From Enterococcus ureilyticus (GTDB taxonomy: Bacteria > Bacillota > Bacilli > Lactobacillales > Enterococcaceae): a stretch of DNA of 64,000 bases. Below, one piece after another: positions 33,259 to 43,654 of the stretch. The DNA is taken from contig NZ_MIKC01000041.1 in the NCBI RefSeq assembly GCF_001730315.1, positions 1-64,000 of the forward strand, given 5' to 3'. A program made the position numbers and the translations under genes. Positions within the stretch are counted from its first letter, which is position 1. Each line of letters opens with the position of its first letter. The notes beneath the pieces were generated by a model. That model did not search any database, was not told the origin of the DNA, and worked only from the letters and a program-made list of their open reading frames with translations.

Positions 33259-35376
33259 TTATTGTCCAGATTTTAAATAGTCTTGATAAGATTCGGTATG
33301 GTATTTATCAACGGTAGAGGTGTTATCATTTTTGCTGTAAACACTTGTTGATTTTTGCCCTTTATCTGCTTCTATTTTTTCTAGTTGTTCCAATTGATCT
33401 TTGTAATTATAATCGTCTGGATTGACAGGCGTCAATCCGCTATTTGTATAGAAACGGAGCAAGTCACCATTTGTTGTTTGATCAGACATTTCGAGTTGTA
33501 AGTTCGCTTTGTCTTTCAAGGCTTGCGCTTCTTGCTTCTGTTGTTCAGTTGGTTCTTCGATCAAACGACCAGTTGCCGTGTCATAGATACTAGAACCTAG
33601 CATTGTATACTTAGGTGAAACATAATTTCCGTTTCTAAAAGCAACAAGTTGTGCATTTTCTTTAGAGAATAAATCTTGTCCCATTTGAATATAATTTTTA
33701 GTATCTATACCCATTAGATGTAATAGAGTAGGTAAAGCGTCGATTTGACCACCATAAGTATGATTGATCCCGCCATTTGTTTGTCCTGGAATATGAATCA
33801 TATAAGGAACGCGTTGCATTGTTGAATTGTCAAAATCATTCCAAGTTGATTTTGATTTTCCAACAAGTTCTGCTAAGTTTTGATTTCTAGAAGTAGAAAC
33901 GCCATAGTGATCACCATAAAGTACGATCACAGAATTTTCATATAATCCAGAAGCTTTTAAATAATTAAAGAATTCTTCAACTGCTTTGTCAAGATAATTT
34001 GCTGTAGCAAAGTAGCCGTTGATCGTTTCATCATTTGTTTGTGCAATCGGGAACCCAGCTTCATTGTTTGTAAATTGTGAATAAGGGTAGTGATTTGAAA
34101 CAGCAATAAATTTAGAATAAAACGGTTGTTGTAAATGTTCCAAGTATTGGGCTGACTGTTGGAAAAACGGTTTGTCATGCAAACCATATTGGAACGAATT
34201 ATCTTCATTCACATCATAGTAGTTTGCATCAAAGAAATAATTATATCCTAAATGTTTATACGTTTCGTTACGATTCCAAAAGTTACCAGCATTTCCATGA
34301 AAGACAGCACTGGTGTAACCTGCTTCTTGACCCAAGATAGCTGGAGCTGCTTCAAAAGTATTTTTACCACCCACTTGGGTGAATAAAGAACCTTGATCTA
34401 AACCAAATAATGAATTTTCGAACATTGTTTCAGCATCACTTGTTTTTCCTTGTCCCACTTGGTGGAAGAAGTTATCAAAACTATAGGTGCTATTGCTGTG
34501 ATACAAGCTATTGATGAAAGGAGTTACAACGTGTTCAACACCTTGCTCATCTTTCAATTTGTAATCGATCAAAAATTGTTGGAAACTTTCTAAGTGAATG
34601 TAAATCACATTTTTACCTTTAGCAATCCCAAAGGTATCTGGATTTGGTGCAGCGTGATGTTCTTTAACGTAATCAGCTACAGCATCCATATCATTTTCAC
34701 TCGCTTCAGCACGAACCTGGTTAGTTTGATAAGTTGTCACACCATCATAGACCGTAAAGGCATTCAAACCTAAAAATTTAACGATATAATCTCGAGAAAA
34801 TTGGCGACCTAATAATTGCGGACGAGCTGTTTCAGCTAATGTTAAATTGGTAACGAAAAATAAAGCAGACAACATCGTAATGGAAACAGCGACACGTGCT
34901 CGAACAGGACGTTCATCCATTTTGATCTTTTTAGTGAGCAATAACACACCGATAATAATGAAGTCGATCCAATAAAGTACGTCATAAGGTCTAAACAAAC
35001 GTAAAGCACTTTCGCCAAGACCGCTAGCAACTTTTCCAGCACCAAGCATTGTGTTGACAGTGATAAAGTCAGTAAATTCTCTATAGTAAACGACATTTGA
35101 AAAGACCAGTAATGTCATCAAGAAATAGATCACCATCATAGTAATATATGAGGCTCTCTTTCTTCTAACATACAAAGCGATAGCCAATAAGAAAAAGGTT
35201 GAGGCGATTGGATTAATAAAGAGAATGAAATACTCGAAAGCATTTTCGATTCTTAAATGGAAATCAACCGTATAGGCAAAAATATTTTTTAGCCAGATTA
35301 ATACTGCCACAAACCCAAACAGTCCTAGTCTAGTGTTTAAAAAATTAGGCATATGTATTTTTTTTATATTATTCAA
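33259..35376 (-). CDS. ltaS: Lipoteichoic acid synthase
   Basis: 705 aa when started at a TTG at 35376 with GAAAGGA about 10 nt upstream; the open frame extends 36 codons further but through promoter sequence. Five N-terminal membrane helices (to about residue 190) precede an extracellular sulfatase-fold domain with the metal/Thr site (GQGKTSDAETMFENS, catalytic Thr), HGNAGNFWNR and YGDHYG. The enzyme polymerises glycerol phosphate from phosphatidylglycerol onto the glycolipid anchor. The C-terminus is long and polar. Monocistronic with its own promoter and terminator. Confidence 0.92.
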   Translation of the reverse strand: MNNIKKIHMPNFLNTRLGLFGFVAVLIWLKNIFAYTVDFHLRIENAFEYFILFINPIASTFFLLAIALYVRRKRASYITMMVIYFLMTLLVFSNVVYYREFTDFITVNTMLGAGKVASGLGESALRLFRPYDVLYWIDFIIIGVLLLTKKIKMDERPVRARVAVSITMLSALFFVTNLTLAETARPQLLGRQFSRDYIVKFLGLNAFTVYDGVTTYQTNQVRAEASENDMDAVADYVKEHHAAPNPDTFGIAKGKNVIYIHLESFQQFLIDYKLKDEQGVEHVVTPFINSLYHSNSTYSFDNFFHQVGQGKTSDAETMFENSLFGLDQGSLFTQVGGKNTFEAAPAILGQEAGYTSAVFHGNAGNFWNRNETYKHLGYNYFFDANYYDVNEDNSFQYGLHDKPFFQQSAQYLEHLQQPFYSKFIAVSNHYPYSQFTNNEAGFPIAQTNDETINGYFATANYLDKAVEEFFNYLKASGLYENSVIVLYGDHYGVSTSRNQNLAELVGKSKSTWNDFDNSTMQRVPYMIHIPGQTNGGINHTYGGQIDALPTLLHLMGIDTKNYIQMGQDLFSKENAQLVAFRNGNYVSPKYTMLGSSIYDTATGRLIEEPTEQQKQEAQALKDKANLQLEMSDQTTNGDLLRFYTNSGLTPVNPDDYNYKDQLEQLEKIEADKGQKSTSVYSKNDNTSTVDKYHTESYQDYLKSGQ

Positions 35377-35455
35377 AATAAACGTATCCTTTCCGAAGTC
35401 AAATCTAAAGGAAAGCCTAAGAAACAATTCTAAGAGCTTTCCGTATACTGTTCTA

Positions 35456-35484
35456 ATTCTACTCTGTCTACAATTCGATGTCAA
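35456..35484 (-). promoter_or_regulatory. Promoter of ltaS
   Basis: On the minus strand TTGACA (35479-35484) and TAGAAT (35456-35461) with a 17-bp spacer. The expected 5' leader of about 70 nt lies before the proposed TTG start. Confidence 0.8.
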
Positions 35485-35662
35485 TTTAAATCAGGATTGT
35501 CCTCATAAAAGTTAATGAAATTTTACTTTTCTTAAGATTATCAGACCCAATCAGTTGATAATGTCTGGCGACAGAAGAAATAATTTTTGCTATACTAGCA
35601 AATGGTGAGCTCTATAGTAGTTTTTACTAAGGAATCAAATTTGGCAAAGGAAGTAACGAAAA

Positions 35663-36835
35663 ATGAATATAATGGTAACAAAGAAATCAGAAAAAAAATT
35701 TAAGGGAAGATACCCGCTAATTCAAAAAGAAGATTTATTGGAAATACCGAAAACATTCACTGATGAGTGGATCAGATTCGTGGATAGTCAAGGAAAGTTT
35801 CTTGCTACAGGATATCTTGGTAAGCAAAATAAAGGAATTGGCTGGTTGGTTAATTGGAAAGGAACGATTGATTCACTTTTTCTAGAAAATTTATTTTTAA
35901 AAGCGAAAGATCATCGGCAAGTTTTTGATCAAGAGGAAGCTACGACGGCTTACCGTTTATTTAATGGAGAAGGGGATGGGTTAGGCGGATTGATCATTGA
36001 TCGTTACGATAAATTCGCTGTTTTCTCTTGGTATAACGAAACCTTGTATCAGAAAAAAGCAACGATCATTCAAGCGTTTAGAAATAGCTTTCCAGAAATT
36101 AAAGGAGCCTATGAAAAAGTCCGCTTTACGAGTGATACATTACCTGAATCTCAAAAATTATTTGGGTTAGAGGCACCTGAACCGCTATTCGTCTATGAGA
36201 ACGGTGTAAGGTATGCTACGTATTTAAATGATGGATTGATGACAGGGATTTTTCTAGACCAAAAAGAAGTAAGAGGGCGTTTAGTTGAAGGCGTAGTAGC
36301 TGGCAAGACAGTCTTGAATATGTTTAGCTATACAGGCGCATTTTCAGTTGCCAGCGCAATGGGCGGCTCTAGTACAACGACTAGTGTAGACTTGGCAAAA
36401 CGAAGTTTACCGAAAACAAAAGAACAATTTGAAGTGAATCATTTAGCCGTAGACGATCAAAAAATCATCGTTATGGACGTTTTCGACTACTTTAAATATG
36501 CGTCACGTAAGCAGTTACATTATGATGTAATCATTTTAGATCCGCCAAGTTTTGCTCGAAATAAGAAGAAAGTATTTTCCGTAGCTAAAAATTATGGGGA
36601 TTTAGTGAAAGATTCAGTAGATATTTTAGAACAAGAAGGCTTATTGATTGCTTCAACAAATGCTGCAAATATTTCTTTAGAGAAATATAAACACATGATA
36701 GTTCAGGCATTAGAAGAAAAGCAAGTTCGGTATCAATTTAAAGAAACCTATCAACTACCGAATGATTTTAGAACCAATAAGCATTTTGAAGAAGGTAACT
36801 ATCTAAAAGTATTTTTCATTGAAATTATAAAATAG
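35663..36835 (+). CDS. RlmI-type class I rRNA (cytosine-C5) methyltransferase
   Basis: 390 aa. N-terminal PUA-like domain (about 1-80), a middle domain with TAYRLFNGEGDGLGGLIIDRY, and a C-terminal Rossmann methyltransferase: GIFLDQKEVRG, VLNMFSYTGAFSVASAMGG (SAM-binding motif I), ITSVDLAKRS-type ribose acid, and ILDPPSFARNKK (motif IV). RlmI methylates 23S rRNA C1962 in E. coli; the Gram-positive relatives are less well defined. AAAGGAAG lies about 9 nt before the ATG. Confidence 0.85.
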   Translation: MNIMVTKKSEKKFKGRYPLIQKEDLLEIPKTFTDEWIRFVDSQGKFLATGYLGKQNKGIGWLVNWKGTIDSLFLENLFLKAKDHRQVFDQEEATTAYRLFNGEGDGLGGLIIDRYDKFAVFSWYNETLYQKKATIIQAFRNSFPEIKGAYEKVRFTSDTLPESQKLFGLEAPEPLFVYENGVRYATYLNDGLMTGIFLDQKEVRGRLVEGVVAGKTVLNMFSYTGAFSVASAMGGSSTTTSVDLAKRSLPKTKEQFEVNHLAVDDQKIIVMDVFDYFKYASRKQLHYDVIILDPPSFARNKKKVFSVAKNYGDLVKDSVDILEQEGLLIASTNAANISLEKYKHMIVQALEEKQVRYQFKETYQLPNDFRTNKHFEEGNYLKVFFIEIIK

Positions 36836-36876
36836 CAAAAAGAATCGTTCTCTCTCAGGAACGATTCTTTTTGCTA
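36833..36876. terminator. Bidirectional terminator
   Basis: Perfect stem TAGCAAAAAGAATCGTTC / GAACGATTCTTTTTGCTA shared by the methyltransferase and the convergent LysR gene; both stop codons lie at its edges. Confidence 0.9.
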
Positions 36877-37770
36877 TTCATAAAACATATTTTGAGCAAA
36901 CGAGACGATAAATTCTTTAAAGCGTAAGGCAGCAGGTGATAAAAAATGATCTTTTTTCGTAGCTAAATAGATGTAGCGAGGAAAAAAATTATCTTTAAGG
37001 GTAATCATTTTGACATTATAGGCTGAAATTGAAGGGATTTTAGGCATCAAAGCTATTCCATAATTGTGGGCAACAAATCCAAGCATGGTGTGATCTTCTT
37101 CCACTTCACAAATAATATTTGGTGTAACAGAGGCGGCTGTTAACATCTTATCAAGGTAAGGGCGCAAACCACTTCTCTGATTAAAGTAAACAAAGGGATA
37201 AGCACTTGTTTCTTTTAAAGAAATACTGTCGTAGCTTGCCAGGGGATGGTCAACAGGTACAATCAAAACGATTTCCTGCTCTGTTAAAATTTCATAATTT
37301 AGTTGTTCATCTTCTTTTAACTTAGAAGTGATTGCAAGATCAACATCTTCTTTTAATAATAAATCAGTCATATCTGAAGAATTTCCTTGAAATAAATGAA
37401 AACGAATTTGCTCATTACCTGGGTATGCAGAGAATTCTTTCATCAACATAGGAGCTAAAAAAGAGCCAGCAGTATAAATAAAACCAAAGTCGATCAACCC
37501 TTTTTCAGGACTGACTAATTCTTTTAAGGCACGTTCACCTTTCGCTAATTCTTCTAAAGCAGTTGACACATAGGTGTAGAAAAATTTTCCGTATTTGGTC
37601 AGTTGAATATTTCTGCCTTTTTTTTCAAAAAGTTGGGCGTCTAATTCTTTCTCTAGTTCAGACATAGAGTGACTTAAATTGGGCTGTGTTGTATTTAATA
37701 ATTTTGCTGCGTGGGTCATATGTTGGGTATCAGCTAACATTCTAAAAAATTCTAGTTGTCGCAAATTCAT
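36874..37770 (-). CDS. LysR-family regulator of the shikimate/quinate-type operon
   Basis: 298 aa from the ATG at 37770, which has AAGGAG 9 nt upstream; an earlier ATG at 37794 has no SD. N-terminal helix-turn-helix MNLRQLEFFRMLADTQHMTHAAKLLNTTQPNLSHSMSELE is canonical LysR, followed by the effector-binding domain (LIDFGFIYTAGSFL; VDLAITSKL; IVLIVPVDHPLA). It is divergent from the enoate-reductase/aroE/MFS/aroD operon and is very likely its activator, with shikimate or quinate intermediates as probable inducers (inference from context). Confidence 0.87.
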   Translation of the reverse strand: MNLRQLEFFRMLADTQHMTHAAKLLNTTQPNLSHSMSELEKELDAQLFEKKGRNIQLTKYGKFFYTYVSTALEELAKGERALKELVSPEKGLIDFGFIYTAGSFLAPMLMKEFSAYPGNEQIRFHLFQGNSSDMTDLLLKEDVDLAITSKLKEDEQLNYEILTEQEIVLIVPVDHPLASYDSISLKETSAYPFVYFNQRSGLRPYLDKMLTAASVTPNIICEVEEDHTMLGFVAHNYGIALMPKIPSISAYNVKMITLKDNFFPRYIYLATKKDHFLSPAALRFKEFIVSFAQNMFYE

Positions 37771-38105
37771 AGGTAAAAACTCCTTATTGGTCATTCATAA
37801 GCATAGTTTATCAATAAATACTCAAACATGCATCAAAAAAACCAAAATCATTTTAAAACAATGTATAAATATTGTTTATCGGAAACATAAAAAACATTCA
37901 TTGGAATTTATTGATCGACTGGATTACAATAAAATCACAGTAATTGTGAAATGTTTAACAATTGATGGAATTGATATTTCGATTCAAATAATTACATAGA
38001 AGTAGGAGACATCTATTTTTTTATAAAATAAAATAGATTCAAGTTAGCTTTTTCACGATCAAGTTTTGTAGCTAATCTATTCTACTTTAAAAATAGGAGG
38101 AAATC
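37771..38105. promoter_or_regulatory. Divergent regulatory region of the LysR gene and the shikimate-type operon
   Basis: 335 bp without a gene. It contains the inverted repeat AAACAAT-N8-ATTGTTT (37856-37877), a candidate LysR site. A second TTAACAATTGATGG region lies at 37955-37970. The SD of the first operon gene is AGGAGG at 38096. No -10/-35 pair stands out. Confidence 0.45.
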
Positions 38106-40163
38106 ATGAATAATTATCAAGCAATTTTTGAACCATTAAGTGTAAAACGAATGACTTTAAAAAATCGGGTTGTCATGCCGCCAATGGGGACGAATTTCGC
38201 TAACATGGATGGTACTTTCAGTATGCAGCATGTTTCTTATTACGAACAACGTGCTAAAGGTGGAACCGGTCTGATTACGCTAGAAAATGTTTGCATCGAT
38301 TATCCAATGGGAACCAATGGGGCTCGCCAGCTAAGGATGGATAATGATCAATATATTTCAGGTCTATGGAACTTTAATGAAAAAATGCATGCTTATGGAG
38401 CGTGTACTTCTGTACAGATCAACCATGCTGGAGCATCGGCTTATGGTTTACGTTTAGATGGAGAGCAACCAGTCTCAGCATCTAATATCCCCTCTAAAAA
38501 AGGGAACCCGATTCCACGACCTTTAACAGAAGAAGAGATTTATGGAATTGTTGACCGTTATGCAGATGGGGCTTTAAGAGCGCAAAGAGCTGGTTTTGAT
38601 TGTGTAGAAATTCACGCAGGGCATTCTTATCTGTTAAGTCAATTTTTATCTCCATTATATAATAAGCGAACAGATAAATTTGGAGGTAGTCCGGAAAATC
38701 GTGCACGCTTAACGAAACTAGTGGTAGAAGCTGTTCGAAAAGCTGTAGGGCCATTTTTCCCAATCTCACTACGTTTTAGTGCGGATGAATTACTAGAAGG
38801 TGGTAATACTTTAGAAGATACGATTGATATTTTAAGCTACTTTGCGGAAGAAGTAGATATTTTGAATGTCTCAGCTGCATTGAACGACAGTTTGCAATAT
38901 CAAATCGATAAAATGAACTTACCAGATGGCTGGCGTGCCTATATGTCAAAAGCTGTGAAGGAACGTTTTCCTGATAAAATAACAGTTACTTCTGGAAATA
39001 TTCGTAGTCCTAAAAGAGCGACAGAAATTTTAGAATCAGGTGATGCCGACCTACTTGCGATGGGACGTGGTTTGATTGCTGAGCCGAATTGGGTCAATAA
39101 AGTTGCGAACGGACAAGAAGATTTACTTAGAAAATGTATTTCCTGTAATATTGGTTGTGCTGATCATCGCATTGCGAAAGCACGTCCAATGCGTTGTACG
39201 GTTAATCCAGATTTACATTATGAAGATGACTACAAAATGAAACCAATTTTGCATCCAACCAAAATGGTTGTGATCGGTGGAGGGACTACAGGGCTTGAAG
39301 CTGCTGCAACAGCTGCTGAAGTGGGCGTTAATGTGGAACTTTTTGAACAAAAAAATTATCTAGGTGGTTTAGGGCACGAGATTGCTCGCTTCCCTGATAA
39401 AAAAAGAATCGACGATTTTATTACCTATCAAATCAATCGTTGTAAAGAGCTCGACAACTTAGCGATTCATTTGAATCAGCCTGCATCACTAGCTGATATT
39501 GAAGCCATTGGACCGGATATTATTGTTAATGCAACGGGGGCAAAACCATTATTACCACCTATAAATGGATTAAAAGAACAGTTAGCTAATCCAAATCGGA
39601 AAATTTTCTCTATTTTTGATATTTTGGATGATATGACGAAATTTCAAGAGTTTGAAGGCAAAGAAATCGTTGTAATCGGTGGTGGTGCTGTTGGGCTTGA
39701 TGTGGTGGAATATTACGCTGAACGTGGAGCGAAAAAAGTTAGTATCGTGGAAATGCAAGTAGAAATCGGGAAAGATTTAGATTTGATCACAAAATTAGCA
39801 ATGATGGAAATTGTTGAGAAATTTGGTGTGGAAGTCCATGTAGAGACTAAGTTGACAGAAGTTAGAGAAAGTAGCTTCTTAGTTGAAAAAGATGGTGAGT
39901 TAATGGAACTACCATTCGATTTAGGCTTTGTCTGTCTTGGCATGCGTGCAGAGGCACCTTTGATTCGAGAACTAGATAATTATGCTAGAAGCAATGGAGC
40001 TGTTCTATTGAATATGGGAGATAGCAAGGTAGCAAGACGAATTATGGAAGGAACTCGGGAAGCACGAGATATTTTAAAAACAATCGAAGTCTTAGAAAAT
40101 ACAAGAACGCAAAAAATGCTATTCGAACAAACAAAGAGCTTACAAGCAACACAAACTATATAA
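38106..40163 (+). CDS. Enoate-reductase-like NADH:flavin oxidoreductase (OYE + Fe-S + FAD/NAD domains)
   Basis: 685 aa with the layout of 2,4-dienoyl-CoA reductase/2-enoate reductase: N-terminal FMN barrel ([50 protein letters not shown]), a Cys cluster [18 protein letters not shown] for a 4Fe-4S centre, then FAD ([13 protein letters not shown]) and NAD(P) ([14 protein letters not shown]) Rossmann motifs. It probably reduces an activated C=C bond. As first gene of a shikimate/quinate-type operon it may reduce 3-dehydroshikimate or a related cyclohexene acid (inference). Confidence 0.85.
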   Translation: MNNYQAIFEPLSVKRMTLKNRVVMPPMGTNFANMDGTFSMQHVSYYEQRAKGGTGLITLENVCIDYPMGTNGARQLRMDNDQYISGLWNFNEKMHAYGACTSVQINHAGASAYGLRLDGEQPVSASNIPSKKGNPIPRPLTEEEIYGIVDRYADGALRAQRAGFDCVEIHAGHSYLLSQFLSPLYNKRTDKFGGSPENRARLTKLVVEAVRKAVGPFFPISLRFSADELLEGGNTLEDTIDILSYFAEEVDILNVSAALNDSLQYQIDKMNLPDGWRAYMSKAVKERFPDKITVTSGNIRSPKRATEILESGDADLLAMGRGLIAEPNWVNKVANGQEDLLRKCISCNIGCADHRIAKARPMRCTVNPDLHYEDDYKMKPILHPTKMVVIGGGTTGLEAAATAAEVGVNVELFEQKNYLGGLGHEIARFPDKKRIDDFITYQINRCKELDNLAIHLNQPASLADIEAIGPDIIVNATGAKPLLPPINGLKEQLANPNRKIFSIFDILDDMTKFQEFEGKEIVVIGGGAVGLDVVEYYAERGAKKVSIVEMQVEIGKDLDLITKLAMMEIVEKFGVEVHVETKLTEVRESSFLVEKDGELMELPFDLGFVCLGMRAEAPLIRELDNYARSNGAVLLNMGDSKVARRIMEGTREARDILKTIEVLENTRTQKMLFEQTKSLQATQTI

Positions 40164-40179
40164 AGTGAGGGAATTTAAA

Positions 40180-41052
40180 ATGACAGAAAGAATTGACGGA
40201 CACACATTATTAATCAGCTTGATTGCAACACCGATTCGCCACAGTTTATCACCAACCATGCACAATGAAGCTTTTGCTAAGCTAGGCTTAGATTATGCTT
40301 ATATGGCGTTTGAAGTTGGAAACGAAGAGTTAAAAGATGCTGTTCAAGGGATTCGTGCGCTAGGAATTCGTGGTTCGAACGTTTCAATGCCTAATAAGCA
40401 AGCCATCATTCCTTATTTAGATGAACTTTCACCAGCAGCGGAATTAGTTGGTGCAGTGAATACAGTGACCAATAAAGAGGGGAAAGGGCACTTAGTTGGT
40501 CATGTAACAGATGGTACGGGAGCAATGCGGGCCTTAAAAGAAGAGGGCGTTGAAGTGAAGGGGCAAATCGTTACGATGACCGGTGCAGGAGGCGCTGGAA
40601 CAGCAATTGCGATCCAAGCTGCTTTAGATGGGGTAAAAGAATTACGGATTTTCAATATCAATGATCAACACTATCAAACAGCAGAAGAAACGGTTAAGAA
40701 AATCAACGGAAACACAGAATGTGTTGCAACATTGACAGACTTATCTGACCAAGCAGCATTTAAGCAATCTATCAGCGAGAGCAGTATTTACATCGATGCA
40801 ACAGGTGTAGGGATGAAACCATTACAAGAAGAAAGTCTAATTAATGATCCAGAAGTAATTCGTCCAGATTTAGTTGTTTTTGATGTAGTCTATATTCCAA
40901 AAGAAACAAAATTATTAAAATTTGCCCGTGAACATGGCGCAAAGAAAACGATTAATGGCCTTGGCATGATGCTTTATCAAGGTGCTGAAGCGTTCAAACA
41001 TTTTACTGGTGAAGATATGCCAGTTGATTATATTCGTGAGCTATTATTTTAA
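40180..41052 (+). CDS. aroE: Shikimate/quinate dehydrogenase (AroE family)
   Basis: 290 aa from the ATG at 40180 (GTGAGGG upstream). Substrate site [14 protein letters not shown], catalytic Lys in [23 protein letters not shown], and the dinucleotide loop [10 protein letters not shown]. It follows a putative flavoenzyme and precedes a carrier and a type I dehydroquinase rather than lying in the biosynthetic aro cluster, so a catabolic role (NAD-linked oxidation of shikimate or quinate) is more likely than chorismate synthesis. The symbol is by family only. Confidence 0.85.
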   Translation: MTERIDGHTLLISLIATPIRHSLSPTMHNEAFAKLGLDYAYMAFEVGNEELKDAVQGIRALGIRGSNVSMPNKQAIIPYLDELSPAAELVGAVNTVTNKEGKGHLVGHVTDGTGAMRALKEEGVEVKGQIVTMTGAGGAGTAIAIQAALDGVKELRIFNINDQHYQTAEETVKKINGNTECVATLTDLSDQAAFKQSISESSIYIDATGVGMKPLQEESLINDPEVIRPDLVVFDVVYIPKETKLLKFAREHGAKKTINGLGMMLYQGAEAFKHFTGEDMPVDYIRELLF

Positions 41053-41086
41053 ACAAAAAACAATGTTACTTACAGGAGAGAAATGA

Positions 41087-42289
41087 ATGAAAAATAAATA
41101 TGTACCAACAGCGTTAGGGCTGTATATCAACTATATTGTGCATGGGATGGGCGTTTTGATCATCATGCAAAACAAAGATGCATTAGCTGCACAATGGAAC
41201 ACGAATATTGAAGGTGTATCTGGTGTTGTGGCAATGCTCGGGATTGGGCGATTAGTCGCGATTTTGATTTCTGGCTGGTTATCAGATAAATTTGGCCGTA
41301 AGCCGTTTGTTTATCTAGGTATGCTGATTTATGCATTATTTTTTGTTGGAATTTTATTCAGTCCAAGTGTACCAGTTGCGATGGCATTTGGTGTGATTGC
41401 AGGAATTGCTAATTCTTGTTTGGATTCAGGAACTTATCCTGCTTTAATGGAGTCTTTTCCTAAAACAGCTGGGACAGCAAGTGTGTTAATCAAAGCAGCT
41501 GTCCAAATTGGTCAATTCGCTTTACCATTTATTATTGCCTTTTTAGGAAGCAGTGGTTTATGGTTCGGCTGGTCCTTTGTTGTGTGTCTTGTTTTATTAT
41601 GTGTCAACGCTTTGTTCTTATTAAAACTACCTTTTCCAGATTCAGATAATAAAGAAGCTGAAAAAGAAGGCATTGAAATTGAAGCAGCTCCAGTTACAAT
41701 ATTCAAAAGTAAACCTAAAATGCATATCGAAGGCGTTGCATTTGTCATTTATGGCTTTATTTCTCAAGCAACATTTTATCTGATTAGTCAATATATTGCA
41801 GTATATGGACAAGAAGTTGCAGCTATGTCAGAAAACTCAGCCAAGTTACTTGTTTCATATTATTCAACAGGTTCATTAGTCTGTGTTGGTGTAACGGCAG
41901 TTGTTGCAGCTAAGGTTCGTCCAGTCAATCTAGTATTGCCATACACGCTCGCTTCATTTTTATCCATTACAGCTATGTGGTTGTTCCCAACACCGACAGT
42001 ATTGATTGTTGGAGCCGTTTTAGTTGGATTCTTTGCAGCCGGTGGTGTAATGCAGTTAGGATTAACAGTTATGGGAGAAATGTTCCCAGCTGGTAAAGGC
42101 ACGATAACTGGAATTTTTTATACATTCGGAAGTATTGCTTCCTTTGCTATTCCTGTTGTTTCTGGTAGAATCGCTAGTAGCAACCCTCGTGGCATTATGC
42201 TATTAGATACAATCATTGCGGGAATCGGTTTTGTCTTAGCGGTCATTATTTTTATCCGCTATCGTCAAACGATCGATACATCTAAATAG
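41087..42289 (+). CDS. MFS transporter, probable shikimate/quinate carrier
   Basis: 400 aa with twelve predicted membrane helices and the MFS loop 2-3 motif GWLSDKFGRKPFVYLG. A cytoplasmic loop (SDNKEAEKEGIEIEAAPVT) joins the two halves. The position between aroE and aroD indicates uptake of the operon's substrate. ACAGGAGAG precedes the ATG. Confidence 0.8.
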   Translation: MKNKYVPTALGLYINYIVHGMGVLIIMQNKDALAAQWNTNIEGVSGVVAMLGIGRLVAILISGWLSDKFGRKPFVYLGMLIYALFFVGILFSPSVPVAMAFGVIAGIANSCLDSGTYPALMESFPKTAGTASVLIKAAVQIGQFALPFIIAFLGSSGLWFGWSFVVCLVLLCVNALFLLKLPFPDSDNKEAEKEGIEIEAAPVTIFKSKPKMHIEGVAFVIYGFISQATFYLISQYIAVYGQEVAAMSENSAKLLVSYYSTGSLVCVGVTAVVAAKVRPVNLVLPYTLASFLSITAMWLFPTPTVLIVGAVLVGFFAAGGVMQLGLTVMGEMFPAGKGTITGIFYTFGSIASFAIPVVSGRIASSNPRGIMLLDTIIAGIGFVLAVIIFIRYRQTIDTSK

Positions 42290-42302
42290 GGAGGAAAAAC
42301 AA

Positions 42303-43058
42303 ATGAATACCGTCACAGTTAAAAACGTGACTCTCGGAAGTGGGAGTCCTAAGATTATTGTTCCTCTAGTAGGTAAAAATGAAAAAGAATTAATAGAAGA
42401 GGCGAAATATTTAGTAACGATTGATTGCGATCTTGTTGAATGGCGTGTTGACTTTTTTGATCAAGTAGCAGATTTTCAAGCGACGGCAGAAATATCTAAA
42501 AAAATTGCAGAGATTTTATCGGATAAGCCAGTTCTGTTCACATTCCGCACGAAACAAGAAGGTGGAGAAATTGCATTTTCAGATCAGCAATATTTTGATT
42601 TATATAAAACAGTTATTGAAAATGGCGTAATTGACTTATTAGATGTTGAATTGTTTATGGAAGAAGAGGCTGTCCAAGAAATCATTCAATTAGCGCACCA
42701 AAAAACAATCAAAATCGTGATGTGTAATCATGATTTTGACAAAACGCCTAGCAAAGAGGAAATCGTTTCAAGATTATGTACAATGCAAGAAAAAAATGCA
42801 GATATCTGTAAAATTGCTGTAATGCCTCAATCATCAGATGATGTTTTAACCCTTTTAGAAGCTACCAATGAAATGCAAACAAAACATGCAGATCGTCCGA
42901 TTGTCACTATGTCGATGGGTCAAAAAGGGATGGTCAGCAGAATGTGCGGTGAAGTTTTTGGATCAGCAATGACTTTTGGTGCTGCCAAAAAAGCATCTGC
43001 CCCTGGTCAAGTACCTGTAGGTGAATTGCGTGAGATTCTTAACACATTAGCGTTATAA
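42303..43058 (+). CDS. aroD: Type I 3-dehydroquinate dehydratase
   Basis: 251 aa with the type I (Schiff-base) residues: DLVEWRVDFFD, FTFRTKQEGG, catalytic His in MCNHDFDKTPS, the Schiff-base Lys in ICKIAVMPQ, and the substrate loop MSMGQKGMVSRM. It interconverts 3-dehydroquinate and 3-dehydroshikimate. It is the last gene of the operon, 13 nt after the carrier, with a terminator behind. Confidence 0.92.
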   Translation: MNTVTVKNVTLGSGSPKIIVPLVGKNEKELIEEAKYLVTIDCDLVEWRVDFFDQVADFQATAEISKKIAEILSDKPVLFTFRTKQEGGEIAFSDQQYFDLYKTVIENGVIDLLDVELFMEEEAVQEIIQLAHQKTIKIVMCNHDFDKTPSKEEIVSRLCTMQEKNADICKIAVMPQSSDDVLTLLEATNEMQTKHADRPIVTMSMGQKGMVSRMCGEVFGSAMTFGAAKKASAPGQVPVGELREILNTLAL

Positions 43059-43062
43059 GAAT

Positions 43063-43109
43063 AAGACTAGCTTAGAAATGAAAGACTAATTTCTAAACTA
43101 GTCTTTTTT
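43063..43109 (+). terminator. Terminator of the shikimate-type operon
   Basis: Stem AAGACTAGCTTAGAAAT / ATTTCTAAACTAGTCTT followed by TTTT. Confidence 0.88.
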
Positions 43110-43158
43110 CTTGCATCCATAACGTTCTTTGATACACTTAAGTATGAGGTGAGTAGAA

Positions 43159-43647
43159 TTGGCCAAGAAAAAGAAAACACAAAAAACAAATGCGATGCGC
43201 ATCGTGGAACAACATAAGATAGCTTATAAGGAATATGAATTTGAGTGGAGTGAGGATCACTTAAGTGCAGATAGCGTTGCAGAAAAACTAGCGATAGAAG
43301 AGGGGAAGATCTTTAAAACCTTAGTGACTGTAGGGAATAAAACAGGACCAGTTGTCGCTGTTATCCCAGGTAATAAGGAACTAGATTTGAAAAAACTGGC
43401 TAGTGCAAGCGGTAATAAGAAAGTTGAAATGCTCCATCTGAAAGACTTGGAAGAAACAACTGGATACATCAGAGGAGGTTGTTCACCCATTGGCATGAAA
43501 AAGTTGTTTCCAACTTATCTTGCTAAAGAAGCCTCTGATTACACTACAATCATTGTCTCAGCAGGTAAAAGAGGCCTGCAAATTGAATTACCTGCTGCTT
43601 CGATTCTTCAAGTAACAAATGGAGCCATAGTTGATTTGACAACGTAA
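43159..43647 (+). CDS. ebsC: YbaK/EbsC-type aminoacyl-tRNA deacylase
   Basis: 162 aa starting at a TTG (43159) with GAGGTGAG upstream. YbaK domain: VAEKLAIEEGKIFKTLVTVG, VVAVIPGNKELDLKKLA, YIRGGCSPIGMKK and TTIIVSAGKRGLQIELPA. The family hydrolyses mischarged Cys-tRNA(Pro) and similar species. With the RNase H-like gene and the ebsA-type gene next to it, it forms the ebs cluster of enterococci. Confidence 0.88.
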   Translation: MAKKKKTQKTNAMRIVEQHKIAYKEYEFEWSEDHLSADSVAEKLAIEEGKIFKTLVTVGNKTGPVVAVIPGNKELDLKKLASASGNKKVEMLHLKDLEETTGYIRGGCSPIGMKKLFPTYLAKEASDYTTIIVSAGKRGLQIELPAASILQVTNGAIVDLTT

Positions 43648-43654
43648 AACAAGA

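Noticed and set aside
35377-35484. N-terminal extension of LtaS to 741 aa
   Set aside because: The extra codons run through the -10/-35 promoter and lack an SD; the TTG at 35376 fits family N-termini better.
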